5,475 nucleotides of DNA from Bacteroidales bacterium (lineage in GTDB: Bacteria; Bacteroidota; Bacteroidia; Bacteroidales; UBA7960), in NCBI GenBank assembly GCA_007122505.1, contig SKTQ01000283.1, positions 1 through 5,475 on the forward strand, read 5' to 3'. Position numbers and translations under genes: made by a program. The notes beneath the pieces were generated by a model. That model was not told the origin of the DNA, ran no database searches, and saw only the letters and a list, made by a program, of their open reading frames with translations. How positions within the stretch are numbered: position 1 is the first letter of the stretch; every line of letters begins with the position of its first letter. Shown piece by piece: positions 1 to 5,475 of this stretch.

Positions 1-23
1 CACGCAAAAAGCGCAAAGAAAGG
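1..23. repeat. CGCAAA-type intergenic repeat remnant
   Basis: The first bases carry two CGCAAA units (3-8 and 12-17) followed by GAAAGG. Read on the minus strand this gives CTTTGCGC and TTTTGCGTG. Short runs of TTTGCG units are, from memory, common as intergenic repeats in Bacteroidota and some other phyla. Only about 20 bases are visible, so the element may begin before the window. No function can be assigned. Confidence 0.3.
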
Positions 24-75
24 CTACATTATACATTGGCAGTAGCTAAGAGAGGATTTGCGGTGTTAAACGAAA

Positions 76-161
76 CGCCCTGAAAAGGGCAAATTAATTC
101 AGCCCAGTGGCAACTCCCTGGGTAAATGCGGGCAACACCCCACCAGCGCCCTGTAAGGGCA
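76..161. repeat. Cluster of three short GC-rich hairpins (palindromic intergenic repeat)
   Basis: Three small inverted repeats lie within 86 bases. The first is GCCCT (77-81) with AGGGC (86-90), closed by a GAAA loop. The second is CCCAG (103-107) with CTGGG (118-122), with a 10-base loop. The third is GCCCT (148-152) with AGGGC (156-160), with a GTA loop. The first and third are near-copies: CGCCCTG, two or three A/T bases, then AAGGGCA. Because they share arms, they could also pair with each other over a long range. The GC-rich block stands out against AT-rich flanks (sequence to about 216). It resembles dispersed palindromic repeats I recall from Bacteroidota intergenic regions. None of the hairpins is followed by a T-run on the plus strand, so a plain intrinsic terminator reading forward is not supported. 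Confidence 0.55.
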
Positions 162-216
162 GCTTAAAATAAATCACAAAAGTCAAAAAAACAAATAGTT
201 ACAAAATTATAAACAC

Positions 217-1377
217 ATGAAAAAAAGCATTGTATTACTCTGCCTGCTATGCGCAGGTATCCTGTTTACAGGCTGCCGTTTTGGGCAGGAGCAAGATCCT
301 TCAGACCGGCTGATCCACATCAACATGACCGGCCAGATAGAAAACACACCCGTTTATTTGAATGATTTTGTTGAGCATATCCGTATCATCCGGCTGGAAA
401 CAACCGAAGAATCATTGATAGGCAACTTTCGGGGCTTCGCAGGAGACAAGCATATCATAGCGATGGAGCAGGAAAGTATCATGCATTTTTCTGCCGATGG
501 CAGCTTTACGGGAATCATCGCCAAAAGGGGAAGCGGCCCCCGGGAATTTAACCAGATTACTGCTTTTGCCGTGGACGATCATGAGCGGTTTTTCCTTTTC
601 CACAACATGGGCCAAAACCGCATTTACAAGTATAACTTAGACAAAAACCGCTTTGAGGATGACATTTCATTTGTTGACAAAGGTTCTTTGAGTAACCTTA
701 CATGGGTTAACGACAGCCTTTTGATGGTCGTGCCTGCTCGTTTTGCCGATTATGGATACCTTTGGTTCTTCCAGACCATGGACGGCCGGATCACAGCCGG
801 CAAAGAGCAGGAAACCATACCCCATCCCGGTGCATGGGCGGGCTTCAACACCTTGGTGTCCAAAGGACCCGATGAAACCATTTACATGCAGCCTTCAGAA
901 AGTGACACGCTTTTTACGCTTACCGCAGAAGGCATGGAACCCCTGGTCGTTATCACACCGGTACCGCCTGTAAAGCAGGGAGACATCACGAAAGGTGCCA
1001 AGATTCTTTTTCAACACCTGGAACAAGACCAGATTTTCTTTTCTGAAGTCCTGCATGAAACCATGATCACCCATAACCGCTCCTCGATAAGAGCCCTGGA
1101 GAATAACCAGGTCATTTATGACAGACATTCCGGAAAGATTTACAGGGCATCACCGCTGTACGTCAACCTTGAAGGTGTTGACCTTGAGCTACCGTTTGTT
1201 GTCATTCGCGACAACCAATTCATCAGCCAGTTTGCCGCCTGGGAGTTTAAAGAAAAGCTCGGCGATGCTTTGGCTAATGACCGGGTTCCTGCCTCCCACA
1301 GAGAAGCTGTCAATACATTATATATGCAAACATCCGAAAATGACAATCCCATCATTATCGCAGGCAAAAATGATTAA
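217..1377 (+). CDS. 6-bladed beta-propeller lipoprotein (function unknown)
   Basis: This is a 386-residue secreted lipoprotein. The N-terminus has two lysines, a hydrophobic segment (about residues 5-17) and a lipobox FTGC with the acylated cysteine at residue 20, so it should be anchored in the cell envelope facing the periplasm or the surface. The mature part reads as repeated beta-strand blades. The clearest family mark is RGSGPREF at residues 104-111, matching the G-x-G-P-x-E-[FY] motif of the Bacteroidota 6-bladed beta-propeller lipoproteins (the DUF5128 / BF4 type group). A second propeller-like stretch, GQNRIYKYN, follows shortly after and resembles the NRIQ-F-D strands of NHL-like blades. 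No catalytic residues are recognisable; such proteins are usually annotated without function, and binding of a ligand or partner is only a guess. The start is chosen because it gives a complete signal peptide; the leader is A-rich without a Shine-Dalgarno sequence, as is usual in this phylum. It stands alone, 174 bases before the efflux operon, with no evidence of a functional link. The family call is fairly secure, the role unknown. Confidence 0.85.
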   Translation: MKKSIVLLCLLCAGILFTGCRFGQEQDPSDRLIHINMTGQIENTPVYLNDFVEHIRIIRLETTEESLIGNFRGFAGDKHIIAMEQESIMHFSADGSFTGIIAKRGSGPREFNQITAFAVDDHERFFLFHNMGQNRIYKYNLDKNRFEDDISFVDKGSLSNLTWVNDSLLMVVPARFADYGYLWFFQTMDGRITAGKEQETIPHPGAWAGFNTLVSKGPDETIYMQPSESDTLFTLTAEGMEPLVVITPVPPVKQGDITKGAKILFQHLEQDQIFFSEVLHETMITHNRSSIRALENNQVIYDRHSGKIYRASPLYVNLEGVDLELPFVVIRDNQFISQFAAWEFKEKLGDALANDRVPASHREAVNTLYMQTSENDNPIIIAGKND

Positions 1378-1455
1378 TTGGTGAAAATGAATATGTTCAC
1401 GCTACAAATAATCTCTTGTGCAGCCAACACAATCATCGTTCACATCCCATCTAAA

Positions 1456-1489
1456 TATTTTTAATATGAAATAAAGCATATTTAAAATA
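1456..1489. repeat. Nearly perfect AT-rich inverted repeat in the spacer
   Basis: Bases 1456-1468 pair with 1477-1489 at 12 of 13 positions. The only mismatch is T1462 with T1483, and the loop AAATAAAG has eight bases. The inner arm, AATATG/CATATT, contains the only G-C pair. It lies about 80 bases after the stop of the propeller gene and about 40 bases before the candidate promoter of the efflux operon. It could be an operator for a dimeric regulator, or a weak transcript-end stem for the upstream gene. The AT-rich composition of the spacer makes chance pairing more likely than usual. Confidence 0.4.
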
Positions 1490-1526
1490 AATTTTGATGT
1501 TTTATACATGCGGTTTGTTTTTTTAT

Positions 1527-1541
1527 TATTTTTGAAAAATA
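1527..1541 (+). promoter_or_regulatory. Candidate Bacteroidota promoter -7 box (TAnnTTTG) inside a 15-bp palindrome
   Basis: Bases 1527-1534 read TATTTTTG, a perfect match to the TAnnTTTG -7 element used by the primary sigma factor of Bacteroidota. The box sits 17 bases before the adaptor start codon. Transcription would start near 1541, leaving a leader of only about ten bases. No good TTTG -33 element is found at the expected 19-21 base distance; the nearest TTTG copies (1493-1496 and 1514-1517) are badly spaced. The same bases form the left half of a perfect odd-centred palindrome (TATTTTT, G, AAAAATA; 1527-1541), so a regulator bound there would cover the promoter. The region is very A/T-rich, so both matches could be chance. 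Confidence 0.35.
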
Positions 1542-1551
1542 TTTTTTCGCT

Positions 1552-2652
1552 ATGAATAGACATATACATTATTTAATTCGTTTTGTCCTGTTGCCGGCTG
1601 TTTTTATGCTTACAGCCATTTCCTGCCGGCAGCAAGACGGGGACCAGGACAGTGAATCGGCTTTCGAGGCGGCTGCACAGGATGTTTTTATCACCGAGAT
1701 TGATGTCATGATTATTGAAGAGGGGGCTTTCTCAAGGGAGTTGCTCTCCAACGGTAAGCTCCGTGCGCTGCGAAAAAGCAGGATCCCTTTCAGGTTCAGT
1801 GAAGAGTTGCTGAAGGTGCATGTTCTGAATGGCCAATATGTCAGGACCGGTGAGGTGCTTGCCGAATTGTGCCGTGAGAACCTGGAAAGGCAGCTTGCAC
1901 GTGCCACAATCACCAGGAAACAGGCTACCCTGGAAATGGAATATCTCCTGCTGGGCCATGGGTTCAATATCAGCGACAGCCTCAGAGTGCCTGTTCATAT
2001 TTGGGAAATGGCGGGTATCAGCTCGGGTTATTTAGATGCCCGCAATCAGTATAAAAACCTGCGGGCTGATTTGGAAAGAACCCGGGTGACCGCCCCTTTC
2101 AGCGGACTGATTTCAGGCATAGAAAACCAGCCCCATGAACAGGTTACCGCAGGAAATATTTTCGGCACCCTTATCGACAATACCGCCTTCATTGCAGAAT
2201 TCCCGGTGATGGAAAATGAGCTGCCATTGATTGACCTTGGTGGCCATGTGCAGGTGGTCCCTTTCAGCAGGCCCGGTACATTCTACAATGGCACGATCAA
2301 AAGCATCGACCCTGTGGTAGATGAAAACGGCTTGGTGAGGATAACCGCACTCATTACCGATACGGAAGGTCTTCTCGACGGAATGAATGTCCGTGTTATT
2401 GCACGGCAGGAAATTGCCGGGCAAATGGCGGTGCCCAAACCGGCAGTCCTTTACCGCGATAACTTAGAAGTACTTTTCCGCTATGAAAACGGGGAGTCGG
2501 TTTGGACCTACGTAAACATCCTGTATGAGAACAGCACCCATTACAGCGTGATTGCCAATCCTGACAGGGTAGCCAGCCTGCAGCCCGGCGACACGGTGAT
2601 CATCGGTGGCAATATGAACCTGGCCCACGGTTCGGCCGTAAACATCAGGTAA
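1552..2652 (+). CDS. RND efflux periplasmic adaptor subunit (membrane fusion protein, HlyD/AcrA type)
   Basis: A 366-residue adaptor that would bridge the inner-membrane RND permease to an outer-membrane TolC-like channel. The N-terminus is a lipoprotein signal: a hydrophobic stretch at about residues 8-24 ends in AISC, with C25 as the lipidated residue, followed by an acidic, Gln-rich linker. The domain order fits the family. A first half-lipoyl motif lies near 88-106 (NGQYVRTGEVLAEL). A short, Arg/Glu-rich alpha-helical hairpin spans about 107-176. The second half-lipoyl segment begins with the family mark VTAPFSGLISG at 179-189. A beta-barrel region follows at about 205-290, then a C-terminal membrane-proximal part ending in a PGDTVIIGG-like turn. 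The hairpin is short for an AcrA-type protein and is broken by a Gly/Pro-containing segment (about 135-147). The start gives the full signal peptide; the next Met (19) would destroy it. The stop is one base before the permease start, so the two are almost certainly co-transcribed. Substrate cannot be deduced. Confidence 0.9.
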   Translation: MNRHIHYLIRFVLLPAVFMLTAISCRQQDGDQDSESAFEAAAQDVFITEIDVMIIEEGAFSRELLSNGKLRALRKSRIPFRFSEELLKVHVLNGQYVRTGEVLAELCRENLERQLARATITRKQATLEMEYLLLGHGFNISDSLRVPVHIWEMAGISSGYLDARNQYKNLRADLERTRVTAPFSGLISGIENQPHEQVTAGNIFGTLIDNTAFIAEFPVMENELPLIDLGGHVQVVPFSRPGTFYNGTIKSIDPVVDENGLVRITALITDTEGLLDGMNVRVIARQEIAGQMAVPKPAVLYRDNLEVLFRYENGESVWTYVNILYENSTHYSVIANPDRVASLQPGDTVIIGGNMNLAHGSAVNIR

Positions 2653-2653
2653 C

Positions 2654-5475
2654 ATGGTGGCTTTTCTCATCAAAAGACCTATAGCGGTCACCATGGCCTT
2701 CCTGGGTGTCCTCGTGCTGGGTTTAGTCGCGGCAAGCTTTCTGCCTGTTTCGCTGGTACCGGATGTGGATATCCCCCGGATAACCGTTAATGTCACCGCA
2801 CCCAATTATGCCGCACGGCAGTTGGAAAACAGCGTAATGTCACCGCTGCGCAGCAACCTGATGCAGGTGAACAGGCTAAAGGACATCAAAACAGAATCCA
2901 GGGACGGAAGCGGCATGGTAAGCCTGGAGTTCGACTACGGAACAAACATAGATCTTGCATACATCGAGATCAACGAACAGGTCGACAGGGCGATTCCTTC
3001 CCTCCCCTCTGATGTACCTCGCCCGGCGGTCATCAAAGCCAGTGCCTCCGACATTCCGGTCTTTTATCTCGATATCACACGCAAAGATACCGGCCTTCAG
3101 TCAGGTTCCGGCAGCCAAAGCATTTCCGATATCGACTTCCTCGAACTCAGCGAGTTTGCCGATGAGATCATCCGGCGCCGCCTGGAACAAATACCACAGG
3201 TGGCCATGGCCGATATGAGCGGACGCACATTCCCGGAAATCATCATCACCCCCGATATGGATAAACTTCGCGCCATGAACCTCTCACCGGCAGCCATCGA
3301 AGAAGTGATCCGGGCCAACAACATCAGCTTCGGCAATATATTTCTCCGTGACAAACAGTATCAGTATAGCGTAAGGGTGGGGGACAGGCTGCTGGATGCC
3401 GGCGACATCGGGGATTTGTACCTGAACCATCGTGGCAGGCTGTGGCAGCTTAAAGACCTATGTACGATCGAAACCAGGCCGCAGTATCCCGAAGGTGCAG
3501 TATATGCGGGGGGGCAGCGCGCAATCTCCCTCGCTGTAATCAAACAGGCAGATGCCCGGATGCAGGACCTCAAACATGCCCTCCATGAAATGATCGTCTT
3601 GTTCGAAACAGATTACCCCTTCCTGAATTTTACCATTACCCGCGACCAAACAACCTTGCTTGACTACACCATGGGCAACCTCAGGCAAACCCTGATGATT
3701 GGTGCAGGCCTTGCGTTTCTGGTGATGTTCATTTTTCTCAGGGATCCGCGGGCGCCTTGGCTGGTCATCATTTCGGTACCCGCTGCCATCGTCGTATCCA
3801 TGTTGTTCTTTTTCCTGATCGGGATATCGCTGAATGTGGTATCCATTTCAGGCCTGGTGCTTTGTATTGGTATGATGATCGATAATGCCATCATCGTGAT
3901 TGACAACATCAGCCGCCATCGAAAAAGCGGGAAAAGCCTGTCACAAGCCTGTGTTGACGGAACCAACGAAGTGTTTCGGCCATTGCTCAGCTCGGTGCTG
4001 ACCACCTGCTCGGTATTTATACCCCTGATTTTTCTTGGCGGACTGGCCGGAGCACTGTTCTTCGACCAGGCCATGGCTGTTACCATCGGCCTGTCAGTAT
4101 CTCTGCTCATCGCCATGACATTGGTCCCGGTGTATTATTATGCGCTGTATAAAAAGTCAACACCAAAGGGGTCCAACTTCCTGGCCAGGATCAATCCGCT
4201 GAACTATGCCAGCCTGTATGGTGCCGGTTTCCGATTTGCCATGCGCCGTCAGGGGCTTGTGTGGATCATGGCCGGCGGACTTGTGGCTGTGATGGCGGTT
4301 ATGATGCTTCTCATCGAAAAGGAGCGCCTGCCTGTACTGCAACGTGAAGCGGCACTGCTGTGGATTGATTGGAACGAAAACATCCACCTGGAAGAAAACA
4401 GCCGGCGTATCCATAACCTGATGGAAGAACTGGGGCCGGAAGTGATGTACAGCACCATTCAGGCGGGCCGGCAACAATTTATGCTGGATAAAGTCTATAA
4501 CAACAGCGCGCAGCAAAGCCTCATCTATATTCTCACAAGTTCTGCTTCCCAGCTTGAAAGGGTGATGGATAAAACTGCACAGGTCATTGGCAGCAGACAC
4601 CCCTCCGCCATCTTTCATTTCAGGGAGGAGGGCAACCTCTTTGACCAATTGTTTGCCGACAGTCAAGCACCCCTGGAAATACGCCTGCGACCCATGGAAC
4701 CGTATGGCAGGGATTTGCCCGGGCTTCTGCAGACAACCATCCGTTCGCTGGAAAAGCGTCTGCCCGGAACCTCGTTCGATGCACTGCCCATGCAACAGTC
4801 GGTCGCACTGCAGGCAGACCTGCAACTGATGGCCCTCCATGAAGTCAACATGACCATCCTGCAACAAACACTCACCCGCCTGTTCAACGAACACATGGTT
4901 TTTACCCTGATGGACAGCCGCTCCAGTATCCCCGTGAAGATCGGAGGTAATCCGTCGGCCATTGAAGACCTGTTGCACGCCGAAAGGGTTACCAGCCGCA
5001 ACGGAGTAGAGGTCCCCTTGCACATGCTATTGCGCAAACAACCGGGACAAGAGCTTCAAACTATTATCGCCGGCATAGAAGGAGAGTATTATCCGTTACA
5101 AATGGATGTGAGCCCGCGAGACATGGAAAGGACCAAAGGCATTGTAAGAGAATCATTGAGGGAGGAGGGCTTGTTTGAAGCTTCTTTCGCAGGCAGCATT
5201 TTTGCCAGGCGTCAGCTCACCCGTGATCTGCTCATGATAGGTGTGGTTGCCCTGCTGCTGCTGTTTTTTATCCTGGCGGCACAGTTCGAATCCCTGAAAC
5301 TGCCGGTCATCGTTCTGCTGGAAGTGCCCCTGGCAATGACAGGAGCGCTCCTGATGCTGATCATTTTCGGCGTAAGCCTCAACATCATGGCCATGATCGG
5401 TATGGTGGTGATGACAGGGATCATCATCAACGACAGCATCCTGAAAATAGACACCATTAACCGTCTCAGGGCCAA
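2654..5475 (+). CDS. RND efflux permease subunit (AcrB/AcrD/AcrF superfamily), 3' end beyond window
   Basis: The reading frame is open from ATG 2654 to the window edge, giving 940 codons plus two bases of a protein that is normally about 1,010-1,060 residues. It is the inner-membrane pump that exports substrates using the proton gradient. TM1 (about 8-30) is followed by the family mark LPVSLVPDVDIPRITV and the first periplasmic porter region to about 346. TM2-TM6 lie at about 347-492 and TM7 at about 535-553. A second porter region runs to about 858, and TM8-TM10 follow (about 859-930). TM11-12 are outside the window. In TM4 the proton-relay motif is GMMIDNAIIVIDN: D410 matches the first aspartate of the AcrB pair (D407), but the second position is Asn411. 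In TM10, where AcrB has Lys940, this protein has Asn926 in the motif INDSILKID, with Asp927 and Lys931 nearby. A Ser/Gly-rich stretch occurs at 147-156 in the first porter region. The start follows the adaptor stop after one base, with only a weak AGG at 2647-2649, suggesting translational coupling. No frameshift is seen. It could be a multidrug (HAE-type) pump; the lone TM4 aspartate is also seen in metal (CusA-type) pumps, so substrate is left open. Confidence 0.93.
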   Translation, partial: MVAFLIKRPIAVTMAFLGVLVLGLVAASFLPVSLVPDVDIPRITVNVTAPNYAARQLENSVMSPLRSNLMQVNRLKDIKTESRDGSGMVSLEFDYGTNIDLAYIEINEQVDRAIPSLPSDVPRPAVIKASASDIPVFYLDITRKDTGLQSGSGSQSISDIDFLELSEFADEIIRRRLEQIPQVAMADMSGRTFPEIIITPDMDKLRAMNLSPAAIEEVIRANNISFGNIFLRDKQYQYSVRVGDRLLDAGDIGDLYLNHRGRLWQLKDLCTIETRPQYPEGAVYAGGQRAISLAVIKQADARMQDLKHALHEMIVLFETDYPFLNFTITRDQTTLLDYTMGNLRQTLMIGAGLAFLVMFIFLRDPRAPWLVIISVPAAIVVSMLFFFLIGISLNVVSISGLVLCIGMMIDNAIIVIDNISRHRKSGKSLSQACVDGTNEVFRPLLSSVLTTCSVFIPLIFLGGLAGALFFDQAMAVTIGLSVSLLIAMTLVPVYYYALYKKSTPKGSNFLARINPLNYASLYGAGFRFAMRRQGLVWIMAGGLVAVMAVMMLLIEKERLPVLQREAALLWIDWNENIHLEENSRRIHNLMEELGPEVMYSTIQAGRQQFMLDKVYNNSAQQSLIYILTSSASQLERVMDKTAQVIGSRHPSAIFHFREEGNLFDQLFADSQAPLEIRLRPMEPYGRDLPGLLQTTIRSLEKRLPGTSFDALPMQQSVALQADLQLMALHEVNMTILQQTLTRLFNEHMVFTLMDSRSSIPVKIGGNPSAIEDLLHAERVTSRNGVEVPLHMLLRKQPGQELQTIIAGIEGEYYPLQMDVSPRDMERTKGIVRESLREEGLFEASFAGSIFARRQLTRDLLMIGVVALLLLFFILAAQFESLKLPVIVLLEVPLAMTGALLMLIIFGVSLNIMAMIGMVVMTGIIINDSILKIDTINRLRA

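Noticed and set aside
32..39. Possible -7 promoter box TACATTGG in the leader of the first gene
   Set aside because: It has one mismatch to TAnnTTTG, lies about 180 bases from the start codon, and has no convincing -33 partner.
1..216. Small protein gene in the leader region
   Set aside because: No frame of useful length with a plausible start or composition was found; the palindromic repeats explain the GC-rich part.
1381..1400. Possible terminator hairpin just after the propeller gene (GTGAA with TTCAC)
   Set aside because: Only five base pairs with a ten-base loop and no following T-run, so it does not qualify as an intrinsic terminator.
3664..4116. Minus-strand open frame of 150 codons
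   Set aside because: It is antisense to the TM2-TM6 region of the permease; its Met/Ile/Thr-rich composition mirrors the hydrophobic codons on the other strand, and there is no independent start signal.
4157..5023. Long open frame (288 codons) on the minus strand opposite the permease
   Set aside because: It lies wholly inside the well-supported permease frame, shows no recognisable domain or signal peptide, and is rich in Cys, His and Gln as expected for a shadow frame of GC-rich coding DNA.
5459..5475. Permease ending without a stop codon, suggesting a truncated gene
   Set aside because: The frame is open up to the last base, and the missing 70-120 residues match the expected TM11-12 portion, so this is a window-edge effect and not a pseudogene.

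Overview
The window looks like a chromosomal segment from a member of the Bacteroidota (Bacteroidetes), most likely an environmental Bacteroidales- or Cytophagales-like organism. The case rests on four points. The first gene is a lipoprotein of the 6-bladed beta-propeller type that is abundant in that phylum. Both complete genes begin with lipoprotein signal peptides. Starts lack Shine-Dalgarno sequences and sit behind A/T-rich leaders. A perfect TAnnTTTG box, the Bacteroidota -7 promoter element, lies just before the efflux operon. Coding DNA is moderately GC-rich by eye, while the spacers are strongly AT-rich. The assignment is an inference from gene content and signals, not from a marker gene.

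Layout: (1) 1-216 is non-coding. It holds remnants of two intergenic repeat types: CGCAAA units at the very start, and a cluster of small GC-rich hairpins at 76-161. (2) 217-1377 is a secreted lipoprotein with a predicted 6-bladed beta-propeller. (3) 1378-1551 is an AT-rich spacer with a nearly perfect 13-bp inverted repeat and a candidate promoter that is itself a 15-bp palindrome. (4) 1552-2652 encodes a lipoprotein periplasmic adaptor (membrane fusion protein) of an RND efflux pump. (5) From 2654 to the window end is the N-terminal ~940 codons of the inner-membrane RND permease; the C-terminus (TM11-12) is cut off by the window edge.

The adaptor and permease are separated by one base and form an efflux operon, read here as a proton-driven tripartite pump. 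The outer-membrane TolC-like channel is not in the window and would be expected downstream or elsewhere. The beta-propeller gene is separated by a 174-base spacer with its own signals and is probably an independent transcription unit. The window is largely ordinary in content. The most checkable details are the non-canonical charged residues of the permease proton pathway, the palindromic promoter region, and the repeat element upstream of the first gene. I saw no convincing undescribed system.
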